From the NCBI GenBank assembly GCA_022559985.1, contig JAFJTR010000204.1, forward strand, positions 1 to 13,630: a DNA stretch of 13,630 nt, written 5' to 3'. The stretch is from Parastagonospora avenae f. sp. tritici 18332-5 (taxonomy: Eukaryota > Ascomycota > Dothideomycetes > Pleosporales > Phaeosphaeriaceae). The translations under genes were made by a program, and so were the position numbers. Shown piece after piece: positions 1 to 8,921 of this stretch (within the stretch, counting starts at the first letter, position 1; every line of letters begins with the position of its first letter). The notes under the pieces are model-generated. The model searched no databases and was not told the DNA's origin. It saw only the letters and a list, made by a program, of their open reading frames with translations.

Positions 1-930
1 CACACAACGTCTTGTATTACACCTGAGACCTGTACGTAGTATACCAATCAAGCTTCCCCGCAAGCTCTGACGTTCCTGCTCGTTGCCTCTCGTGACACAG
101 TGTTAGGAGCTATGTCTAACGTACAGTATCGATGTGGGATAGTTAAGTAACACAGAGCTCGCGTATAACAACACCACGAATAGTCAAAATCTAACGCGCG
201 TAGAGATAGCAGAAAATCAATTAATCATCTACTCAACTCGTTGCAACGACCGTTACTTGATTCAACCCCATACCTTTGCCGTGTCAACATTAAGGGATTA
301 GTATAATAGCGAAGCCTAGTTTGTATATAAAAAAGCAATTAGCTTAAATAAGTTTCCTAATTAGTTTAGTTTAAGCCTTGCTAGGAGATAGTTTGATTAG
401 TTTATTTAAAATTTTCAGCCTGCTTCTTGCAATTTAATTCAAGCCAAGGGCTGCAAACTGACTGAACGGACTGTTGACATGTCTGATCTCTGTCGCATGC
501 TTGTGTTAAAACCTATCAAGTAGCTAAGCAGAGGGAAGCTGGCTCGAAGGGCTCAAGTTGGTTTTCGCGGATGAGAGATGTTGGCACTGGATACGGAGGT
601 GGGGCGTACTAAGACAGTAAGAGAGTGCTTCTGAAAAGAGTACAATATATTAGGCAACTTGAAATACGAAGTTGAAGACAATGAACAATAGGCGTTCATT
701 GCTGAGATCTATATACTAAGAGATCCTACCATCCTGTGTAGTCATTGTAAGAGGCTGAAGCCCTAATTAGTAGTACTCGGCTTGTAGCCTTTGTTAGGGT
801 GTTGTTGGGTGGAACCCTCGGACCTTCATCGGCGCTCTAGGAACCTCTGGAAGTTTCTCGAACCTAGCACTACGCGATACATAGACTCAGCGCAGGTGTA
901 GTGTAGCTTCTCTATCGAATTCATCACTGT
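1..930. other. Gene-less TA-rich left flank, RIP-like
   Basis: I see no convincing coding region here on either strand. The part around 300-440 is especially TA-rich, with many TTAG/TTTAA/TTAGTTT words, the look of DNA changed by C-to-T mutation at CpA (RIP). It resembles the right flank after 10.7 kb in texture, but I found no shared sequence linking the two. No protein family could be read through it. Confidence 0.4.
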
Positions 931-1748
931 TTACCTTGCACTTATGGTCAATCCATCGCACCCTTACAGTCATACCATCCAGGATGGTTCGTTTGGCGGG
1001 ATGGTGTGTCACGTGACCGGGGAACACAGCCCCGCTTGTCCTTGTCCTTTGTTGGTTCTCGTTGTTGCCAAAGAGTCACAACTCCTTGATCGTAACAGCT
1101 TGTTCGCTGCTTGAGGTAGAACTGTGAATAGCGATGGCAAGAGACATGGTAGTGCTTACCTTCTTGAATTTTGTCATATCAAACGTACGCATTCTGTTTT
1201 TGTCGGAGCTTATTCATCTTTCACCATCGTAACACAAACCTTGAAGGATTGCTTGGGCGCGGAAAGCACGCTGAAGTAAGTTAGCGCGTCTTGGCACACA
1301 GCTGGACCCTTATCGTTGCCACCTGGCACCCCTCTAGTTCTCACATACGACCTTAGCACGCGGGATTTGCACGCATCTGCTCCTTGAACTAGTTACTTCG
1401 ATTTGTACCTCGCGTACAACTGTGCATGAGATAGCCATTCTGGTTCTTAACTCGGCTCTTACCGCGACGTGCAGCTTAGGCTGACGCCCTAAACAAAGCC
1501 CGGTAGGTAAGCTGTAACGAGCCCTAGAGCCTCGGACATACCACTGCTAGAAAAGCACATATAAGCAGCTGTCGTATGTTTGTCGCTAATGCGAGCCGTG
1601 GCTGTCAAAGTGACCTGGTGATACGCACTCTTCGCCTCGCTATGTTCACTGTACCGGCCGGAAGCTTAAGCAAGACCTCTCTATCTTATTGAGGTTGCAG
1701 GCTGCAACTGTATTCCGTACCTTGCCGAATTACTCCCGGGAGTCATCA
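931..1748. other. Intergenic region upstream of the bANK regulator
   Basis: Base composition is more balanced than in the left flank and no gene was found. It holds two short perfect palindromes: 974-988 (ACCATCC-A-GGATGGT) and 1008-1017 (GTCACGTGAC, an E-box core CACGTG). A TATAAG lies at 1560-1565. The frame used by the downstream gene is open from 1614 but has no ATG before 1749, so the start is placed there. A 5' UTR intron cannot be excluded. Confidence 0.45.
1560..1565 (+). promoter_or_regulatory. Possible TATA element of the bANK gene
   Basis: TATAAG lies about 185 bp upstream of the inferred ATG at 1749. The distance is acceptable for a fungal gene with a moderate leader. The motif is short, so this is only a candidate. 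Confidence 0.25.
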
Positions 1749-2874
1749 ATGTTGCCCGACATCAGTCATGCGCTCGAACCTCGACGCCGGGTCCAAAACC
1801 GCATGGCACAACGGAGATTTCGTCGTTAGTGGCCTCCCAGATCCGAAAGACAATTCCACAATGAGCTAATCGCAGGTTCTGAAATTGACAGGCAAACGTG
1901 CAGACAAGGATAAAGCGGCGCAGTCAGAAGATGCACCACCCGATACGAACATCGAACACTTCCAGCAATCACCGGGCTCGGAACCGTCTTGCCTCACTAC
2001 CAGCGTAGTACAGACGCCTCGACGAGGCTTTGGCGTCGCCGAACCTGGAACGTTCTCTGGGGGTGCGTAATGTCAGCTACTAAGTACATATGAGACTAAT
2101 GCTGACCTCGTCAAACAACGTGCAGGACTTTTGTATGATGTCAGTTTTCTTTCCTTCGAAGATAGTCCCGGAGAAGACCTCTCGCTGGACGTATTTCCGC
2201 CATTTCAAGATGTAGTCCCTGACTTGACAACGACGCATCTCACTTCCACTAGTGGAGACCAGATATTGGACGATCGCAACGCTGCCAGTCCACCACAAAA
2301 TGAGGCACATCCTACTAGCATTGAAACTGGTGCTTGTATGCAGGCTGGTCGGACTTCCACAAATGAGACTCCAGCTTCGCAAGTTTCCAGTAGCGCCAGT
2401 GACAACGGGAGTGATGTCCCCAAATGGCTCAGCCCATTGCACATGGCCTCTTCAAAAGGCCAAACCCGGATCACAAGGATACTGCTGGAGCACAATGCGG
2501 ATTGCAACGAACAAGATAGCGACGGCCAGACCCCACTCATGCATGCTATTATGAGTGGGAGCGAGGAAATGGTTCGCTTGCTGTTGGTGCATGGCGCGTC
2601 AATCGCGATACGAGACCGACGGCATCGATCGGCTTTCCATCACGCTGTTCTAAACCGGCGTCAGAAACTGCTACAGATGCTTTTGGATCACTGTCCTCAT
2701 GGAAATGAGAGATCCGGGCTACTTGACAGTTACGACGATTCCGGGCGGACACAATTACATATCGCTATTGATATAGGATTCGAAGAGGGTGTATTGCTGC
2801 TGCTACAATTTGGGGCAAATCCATGCTCAAGGAAGTGGGGACACGAAACAGATAACGATTTGAGAAAACGTTAG
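1749..2874 (+). CDS. bANK transcription factor (basic region + 4 ankyrin repeats, TOXE-like)
   Basis: Three exons, 1749-1824, 1892-2062 and 2126-2874, encode 331 residues. Exon 1 and the start of exon 2 join to give a bZIP-type basic region at residues 12-33: QNRMAQRRFRRKRADK, with the invariant N-x7-R as N17 and R25. No leucine heptads follow. Residues 36-180 are polar and probably disordered. Four ankyrin repeats follow at about 183-213, 215-247, 248-285 and 288-318 (cores such as PLHMAS, TPLMHAI, LLLVHGA, TQLHIAI). Basic region without zipper plus C-terminal ankyrin repeats is the bANK design first described for TOXE of Cochliobolus carbonum, a nuclear activator of a secondary-metabolite cluster. 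By family it should act in the nucleus; its targets here are unknown. The first ATG in the open frame is 1749; an upstream exon remains possible. A gene call without the introns would miss the DNA-binding part and report only an ankyrin protein. Confidence 0.82.
1825..1891 (+). other. Intron 1 of the bANK gene (67 bp)
   Basis: Donor GTTAGT at 1825, branch-like CTAAT at 1866-1870, acceptor ending ACAG at 1891. Removing it joins the split codon C|GC (Arg26) and restores the basic region; reading through meets TAG at 1827. Confidence 0.8.
2063..2125 (+). other. Intron 2 of the bANK gene (63 bp)
   Basis: Donor GTGCGT at 2063, branch site GCTGAC at 2101-2106, acceptor TGCAG ending at 2125. Its length is a multiple of three, but it holds an in-frame TAA at 2068-2070, so it must be removed to join the two open frames. 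Confidence 0.8.
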
Positions 2875-4134
2875 CTGCCCGCAAGGTGTATGAGGCATGG
2901 AGCACTATATGTCGCAATTTAGTGGAGTAGATTTGTGTATCATCACAAGAATGGTGAAGCAGCCATGGAATACCATGCTCTCATTAAAGTTTCAGTCCTG
3001 TGTTCACGAAATATGATATGTCTAGAATCTCTTCGCGCCTATATGCTAACGTGCCATAGGCGGTCGGTGAAAAAGTGAGAAAGCCTAGGCTGAATAACTA
3101 TTGTTTCAACTACCGAGTGTAGCGACCTGCTACTCCCATTCTTCAATCTTGTTAGCTAGACATATAATTTCAATCTATAGGCCACTGCCAATGACACTCG
3201 GTGATCAAAGACTGTGAAAATCCTTCAAGCTGCGCACGTGTTGCTCCGACAATTCACTTCAAGCACTAACTATTCAACTATTTTACTACCGGATACGGCA
3301 AAGTATCTTGTGCCGTCTTACATTCACGGGTCAACACTACCTACAAAGAATTTGACGAACGATTTCAATCCAAGAAGCTGAGGTATCTCGCTTGAGCTTG
3401 CTGTCGGGTGGCGAAAGGTGAATCGAGTCGACCGCCTAGTTGCACCTCATTAGTGCTACCAAGGCCTTCTGAATCCCGATGTAGTTATCCGCTGCGCCAA
3501 TTAATTCGGAGAGCGTACGCTCGCGCAATTTAGTATGATCTGACATGATGTGATTATGCTATTTCGAAGATCATGTACAAGGGTACACATCCTATTGCAC
3601 CGACTCCGAAAACGCGGTAAGCGTAAGGAGCTTTTTTTTGGGTGGTTGATGCAAGCGCGAGATCAGAACGAACGATCTCTTACTCCTGCATGGTAAGCTG
3701 CCGGGGTCAGCTGTGAGGTAATCATCGCTTACGCTGGGTCCGACCCGCGTGGCCACACGCCACTCAGCTTCGAGGCCTTGTCTTCGCAAGGTTCACTCCC
3801 GCGGCAGAGCGCATGAGGCTCAATCTTTGCGAACAGCCTGGCAGGTATCGGGGTTGAGGCTCACGCAACCTCACGCTGGGACCACCAAGCTACGAGATTT
3901 TGCAGTCTCGTTGTCTGTTGGTGGCTGAAGCCGCAAACTGCGCACGCTTATTGTCTTAGAGAAGGCAACGGGAAGGAGTTCGAGATGGCTCACTATCTCA
4001 GTATAAAAGATTTTGGACGTCCGATGTATACATAGTTCTCCATTGTGTATATCCTGTGTTGAATTTCAAATTTGTTACTTTCTCCAGGGGTGCATCTGCT
4101 TAATTTACCCGAATCCTCGTTTATTTTCGTTGAG
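2875..4134. other. Intergenic: bANK 3' side and FAD-oxidoreductase promoter
   Basis: No gene seen in about 1.26 kb. An open frame on the minus strand near 3592-3789 has no recognisable protein features. Small symmetrical words include GGGTC-C-GACCC at 3736-3746 and GAGATC/GATCTC around 3660-3680. A clear TATA box lies at 4002-4008. Confidence 0.5.
4002..4008 (+). promoter_or_regulatory. TATA box of the FAD-oxidoreductase gene
   Basis: TATAAAA sits about 130 bp before the ATG at 4135, a suitable distance for a TATA box with a leader of about 100 nt. It is the best TATA-like match in this intergenic region. Confidence 0.5.
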
Positions 4135-5953
4135 ATGCAGCTTTTACCATCCACGGTAGCGGCAATACTCGCTGTGCTACTCCTTCCTGGTGCCTATGCA
4201 GCATCCATACCACGTTACCCAAAGACCGGGAACAGTTCATCCTGTCGAAACATGCCAGGAGATGCTTCTTGGCCCAGCTTCAGCGAATGGGACTTTCTGA
4301 ACCAAACTGTCGGTGGTCGTCTTATCGCTGCGCAACCTTTAGCGCAACCATGTTACGGAACAACCCGTGATGCAGTAGTATGTGCTAAGCTGCAAGAGGA
4401 GTGGATCACACCGGAGCCTTAGTGAGATCTGAGACCTTGCACAGCGATGAAGACGCTGACTGACGGTATCACGCAGCTTCCAGGACCCGTTCGCTGTCAT
4501 GTCGCCTTACTATCTGAATGACTCGTGCACGCCGTTCACTAAGAACAGCTCCAGCTCTGGCCAGTGCACGCTTGGAAACTCGCCCTCGTATGCTATAGCT
4601 GTCAGCAGCACGGAGGATATGAAAGCCGGCATAAACTTCGCCCGAGAGAAGAACATACGCCTCATCATCAAGAACACTGGTCATGATTATCTTGGCCGTT
4701 CCAACGGCAAGGGCTCCTTGTCACTTTGGACCCACAATCTAAAGACTGTGAGCTTTTCTAATTACAGTAGTCCGCTGTACGTTGGTCCAGCTGTCAAGCT
4801 GGGTGCTGGCGTTCAGGCTTATGAGGTTTACGACGCTGCAAACGAGCAAGGCTTGCGTGTAGTTGGTGGGCTGTGTCCAACCGTCGGGCTAGCAGGTGGC
4901 TACGTCTCTGGTGGTGGCCATGGCTTGCTTATGGGCAAATACGGCATGGCAGCAGACAACACGCTCGAGTTTGAGGTCGTTACGAGTGATGGAGAGTATA
5001 CGATTGTATCACCAACACAGAATGCCGACCTCTTCTGGGCAATGAATGGCGGCGGTGGCGGGGCGTATGCAGTAGTCATCTCGCAGACCACCAGAGCCCA
5101 CCGTGATGGCGCGATTGCTGGAGGTTACCTCAGCTTCAACAATACCAATGACGAAGTATTCTGGGCCGCGATCACCTCGTGGCAGGAGCAGCACTTCGCT
5201 CTCCAAGCTGTCCCAGATTTGACGACAGAATGGAACATGAACAATGGGCAGCTCAACATCCTTCTCACCCAACCAGACGGCCAGACCAGTACCATTGACA
5301 CGATTCTCGATCCTTTTGTCGCGCGCCTGCAAGCTCTCAACATCACGTACTCCAACTTCACATCCTATGAACCCGACTTCCTCGCACACCATCTTCGCTA
5401 CACGCCCGGCGCTCCATATGGAACACACACCACAAACGATGTCGTAGGCAGCCGTTTTATCCCAAGCTCCGCAGTAAAAGATCATCTCCCTGACCTAATC
5501 GAGAAGATGCGTAATATCGCATCGCTGCCCAACGCCGACTTTCAGATCAACGGCATTGTCGGAAACGTCTCGCACGCCCGCGTCGGTAACAGTCCTTCGA
5601 CCAACGCCGTGTTTCCTTCGTGGCGCGACTCTCTATACGCCCTGGTGTTGGATGTATACTGGGATCCTGTAAGTCCCTTGTCGCAACTGCAGCTTCTTCA
5701 AGACCAAATGCTGGAGAGCCAAAACTTGTTTAAAGACTTGAGCCCTGGCTCAGGGTCGTACGTCAACGAGGCGGTTGCGACAAACCCTGAGTGGAAGGAT
5801 GATTACTTCGGAATAAACTACGGAAGGTTGTTGGAAGTGAAGAAGAAGTACGACCCGAAGCACTTGTTCTACGGGCCTGCGTCGGTGGGCAGCGATCATT
5901 GGAGAGTCGAGTCCGATGGAAGGCTATGTGTCGCGAATCAGACTGTATACTAG
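4135..5953 (+). CDS. Secreted FAD-linked oxidoreductase, berberine-bridge-enzyme type
   Basis: Two exons, 4135-4421 and 4477-5953, encode 587 residues. Residues 1 to about 21 form a signal peptide (basic-free start, hydrophobic AAILAVLLLPGAYA). A PCMH-type FAD-binding domain follows: IKNTGHDYLGRSNG places the likely 8-alpha-histidyl residue at His165, and GGLCPTVGLAGG the likely 6-S-cysteinyl residue at Cys229, so flavin should be held bicovalently. The C-terminal BBE segment at about 524-577 has NEA, the WKDDYFGINYGRLLEVKKKYDP motif in part, and LFYGPASVGSDHW. Length is typical for fungal members. The family oxidises alcohols, sugars or secondary-metabolite intermediates using oxygen; the substrate cannot be told from sequence. 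Several N-x-S/T sites fit a secreted glycoprotein. The next gene downstream (SDR) converges on it. ATG 4135 is chosen because the signal peptide starts there; nothing upstream in frame adds a domain. Confidence 0.92.
4422..4476 (+). other. Intron of the FAD-oxidoreductase gene (55 bp)
   Basis: Donor GTGAGA at 4422, branch site GCTGAC at 4455-4460, acceptor CGCAG ending at 4476. Splicing makes codon TA|C (Tyr96) and reads PEPYFQDPFAVMSPYY, as expected for the family. The alternative acceptor at 4483 gives the wrong frame. Confidence 0.85.
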
Positions 5954-6613
5954 TGGTAGGCGTGGCGCTTCGGTTAGAATTCGGGTCGCTCTTTGCATAA
6001 ATATTCGCTCGCCTTGAGAGACCGACCTCCACATAGTTGCACTTATAGACTAGAATGTGTTTTGAATTCCGATAAGTACATCTTGAACATCATACCATAC
6101 ATCCAATCATCCCTATGCTCTCCGTGAAATTTACAGTTAGTTCATTGTGGGATTGTGATTGATGTCCGCTTGGTTCAAGCATGCATGGGAGAGCTTGTTC
6201 AGGTGATTTGAGGGCAAGCTGAGTGACACGAAGCCACACCAAGGCAGCTAAGTTAATGGAGACGCTATCTTGAGCCCCGTACATACAATTGTAGATACAG
6301 TGCAACAGTATCAGTCGCACGGCACAGGCAATACATTACTCATCACAGAGGAGAAAACCATACGATATCTCATCCGCATCGTGCGTTCCCCTCGTAGCTC
6401 GGTCTAGCAATGTGTTGCACTCACTCATATTGGTAGCCGCACTTGTTCCGCAAGAAATATGTATTGAGTATCCGAGCACGTGCTAAATTCTAAGGTACTC
6501 ATGCCTGTTGGGTAGCATCCCTGGTACATTTGTGTAACGATTGAGCAACTTTTTGACCGTTTCCGGGAAGCAGCTTTTTAGTGTTCGGGCAAAATATCGC
6601 TTCAGCGACCCCT
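5954..6613. other. Intergenic region between convergent genes
   Basis: About 660 bp between the 3' ends of the FAD oxidoreductase and the SDR. I see no gene. It should hold both 3' untranslated regions; a TA-rich stretch near 5995-6005 (CATAAATATT) could serve 3'-end formation of the plus-strand gene. Confidence 0.5.
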
Positions 6614-7425
6614 CTACCAGGCGACTGCCTGTCCCTCCCAAGTCCAAAGCTTGCCGCTATGAGTGTCGTGACTAGCATCGTCGACGACCTTGACGAAGCC
6701 ATTAACGCTCGTGGGGATCTCTAGTTCGGCCTTGTCCATGCCTTCGATGCCGAACATCTTGCCTGCAATCACCGCACCAGCATTGCCAAGGTCAGTTTGT
6801 ACACGTCTAGATATAGGCGTAAGCGTTTGAAAGTCTATGAGAAACATGAAACACACCCAGGATCGATGACAATAGACGTCAGCCACGGCTCCTCGTCGTG
6901 CAGCGCACGTGTCAGCCAGTGCGCAGCCACCTTGGAAGGACCATATGCGGCGTTGGGGAAGAAGAGGAAGTTGGTCAGGTATCCAGACTGTGAGCCCATT
7001 GTCGCCCACTTGGGGTTTGTGCCTTTCTTGAGCAATGGGAGTGTGGCCTGGAGGAGGGTGACGAGGCCATACACATTAGCTTGCATGTGGGCTTTCAGAT
7101 CTTCTATCGTGACGGCGGAGGCCTTGGGCACGATTGTTGCAATGCCCGCATTAGCGTAAACGATATCGAGGTGATCAATGCCGTGCTCGGTCTCGAGCTT
7201 CTTGACAGCTTCCGCCGCGTCCGTGTCGACGTTGGCATCGACTTTGACTAGAATGGCCTTGCTGCCCTCGCCGGTCTTGAAACCGGGCAGGTCCTGTGAG
7301 TTGGAGTCGGTTGGGTTGCGGTTTGCTGCGATGACGATGTGGTTCGGGCGGGCAATGTATCGCTCGAAGATGGCGCGACCAAGGCCACGGCTGGCGCCAG
7401 AAATCAATACGACGGTGTAAGACAT
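6614..7425 (-). CDS. Classical short-chain dehydrogenase/reductase, Nor-1-like
   Basis: Two exons on the minus strand, 7425-6857 and 6806-6614, encode 253 residues, the usual length of a classical SDR. The Rossmann cofactor motif GASRGLG is at 10-16; ANAG at 91-94 replaces the usual NNAG; Asn117 in QANVYG, Ser147 (or Ser145) in GSQSG, Tyr161 and Lys165 (YGPSK) complete the catalytic set. After the intron the chain reads DPGRVQTDLGNAG, the usual segment after the active site. It should reduce a carbonyl or oxidise an alcohol with NAD(P)H in the cytosol. General pattern (VANAG-type turn, IDPGxVQTD) resembles fungal enzymes annotated as norsolorinic-acid ketoreductase-like, but that label often covers enzymes with other substrates. 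A possible TATA (TTATAT on plus, 7499-7504) lies about 75 bp upstream of the start. Confidence 0.9.
6807..6856 (-). other. Intron of the SDR gene (50 bp)
   Basis: On the minus strand: donor GTGTGT starting at 6856, branch-like GCTTACG, acceptor CTAG ending at 6807. It joins GG|A (Gly190) and CGT (Arg191), continuing into VQTDLG. Without it the frame stops at 6835-6837. Confidence 0.78.
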
Positions 7426-7830
7426 GATGGAGTAGAGGCAATTGCAATTCTTAATGGTTGATAGGCTTTCGTACTGTAGAGTTTGGTGGAGGTACTGGTT
7501 ATATGCTCAGGTAAAGCAGTCTTTGCGGCGTGTTGTCGCTCCGCAGGCCGACAAAGGTGTGTCGTCGCCGCCTTGTTCGCCGCGGGCCAACAGCTTCATT
7601 CACTACCATTAAGGGTAGACTAGGACGGAAACGGAAGTCTCACGGCGGGAACTTGCGCAAGCTGCTTACCTTGCATGGCCAGGAACCCTCCGACCGACTG
7701 TGCAGGCCAATTGCGTGTGGCTTATCGCTCTCAACGCCGTGTCATCGTTGCACCTGTTTCTTTGTGTTACCTGCCTGCCTTCCTCGCGCAAATATGCCCG
7801 CACGAACAACGGACAAGGACGGACGCTTTA

Positions 7831-7856
7831 ATGCGCATGGTATTATAGATGCGCAT
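7831..7856. repeat. Pair of ATGCGCAT palindromes, 18 bp apart
   Basis: Two identical self-complementary octamers at 7831-7838 and 7849-7856 lie in the divergent promoter region, start to start 18 bp. They could be paired binding sites for a dimeric regulator; function is inferred only from symmetry and position. Confidence 0.5.
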
Positions 7857-8141
7857 ACTTGGGCGCACATAATACTGATTGTCATTGAATGGTATCTGCA
7901 CTGCATCGCAGCCCTCACCTGTAAGCTCGAAAGTATGTGATCTACTGAAGGTTGCGGAGCGTGCGCATTGCATTCAAATGTTAGGTGCCGCGAAGTGTAT
8001 CACGTGCTGTAGCAGGTTGAGGGTGTGGGGTGCGAGGGTAGCCGCCAAACGGCCTGAGGTTTGATGTTCGTCGAGCGACAAGCGGGTCTAAGCCTGCGGT
8101 AACAATGCCTCGCGCTCACGACTCACGAACACCAGAACACC

Positions 8142-8175
8142 ATGCATAGCTGCCATCGATATGCATGGCTGCCAT
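8142..8175 (+). repeat. Short direct repeat, 15 bp, two copies
   Basis: ATGCATAGCTGCCAT at 8142-8156 and ATGCATGGCTGCCAT at 8161-8175 match at 14 of 15 positions with a 19-bp period. It may be a local duplication or a doubled binding site. Confidence 0.6.
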
Positions 8176-8921
8176 GCCCCTACATCGCAGCTCGCTTACC
8201 GAACGGTGATCAGGTCACGAGTTGGGCAACAAGATCGGCCAAAGTGCTCGACGCGATGCGATCTGCGACTGTCCTGCAGACGGGATTTTCTCCCCGGATA
8301 ACGCTAGTGTGGGAGCGGGCGCTCATTGGCTCGATGTGCGGCTCTCAGCACATGGCACACAATGTTCCGACAACGACGGCCCGACTCCCAACATCTCTGA
8401 CACCGGCAAATGCTAGTAAACGGGCCTTTGCAGGCCAGCCACTGTGAAAACTTCACATATTTCAAGGAAACCAAATTGCAACGGCGCGCGCAGAACTCCG
8501 ACTGGAACGGTGCACAGACCGCTTGACGTCATGGTGAACAGGCGAAGATGGAGAAGAACAGGACAGATGAAAGGAAGGGCAATTCAAAGTGCAAGCAACA
8601 TGGAATATGCTGTTTGACAGCGCGAACATTGACGGAGCTTCCAGCACTACCCTGAGACGGCACTGAGATAGTTCATGGCCCAATCCGCAACCTTTTCTTG
8701 CGTCATTAGTCAGTCCCTCGCGATCGCAGCCCAATATTGGAGCCCAGGGGACCATGCTCGGTTATGGGAGATCATGGCCCGGGTCACAGAGCCCTGTACC
8801 CATTGAAATCAAGGACAATCGCAACTGGGAAATACCTCATGCGGACATTCCAAGGTTGTGGTCGAAAGACATACTCTACACCACACTCGCGACTCCCAGG
8901 TAGGAGGCATTCAAGGTCACT

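Larger units (their letters stand above)
7426..8921. other. Divergent intergenic region between SDR and pepsin-fold gene
   Basis: About 1.5 kb separating two divergently transcribed genes, so it should carry both promoters. The open frames here (for instance 7530-7940 plus, 8462-8755 minus) show low-complexity, shadow-like translations with no domain, and overlap one another. It holds two palindromic ATGCGCAT octamers at 7831 and 7849, a CACGTG near 8001, and a duplicated 15-mer at 8142 and 8161. I found no hydrophobic ATG-started exon that would supply a signal peptide to the downstream protein. Confidence 0.5.

Noticed and set aside
3592..3789. Minus-strand open frame of 65 codons
   Set aside because: No domain or splice partner seen; likely chance in promoter DNA.
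3786..3800. GGTTCACTCCC, resembling a tRNA B box
   Set aside because: No T-arm stem or cloverleaf can be formed around it.
7530..7940. Plus-strand open frame of 136 codons in the divergent intergenic region
   Set aside because: No ATG-proximal signal, domain or convincing composition; overlapped by other unsupported frames.
8675..8809. Possible signal-peptide exon starting MAQSATFSCVISQSLAIAA for the pepsin-fold gene
   Set aside because: Weak hydrophobic core and no donor site that connects in frame to 8922.
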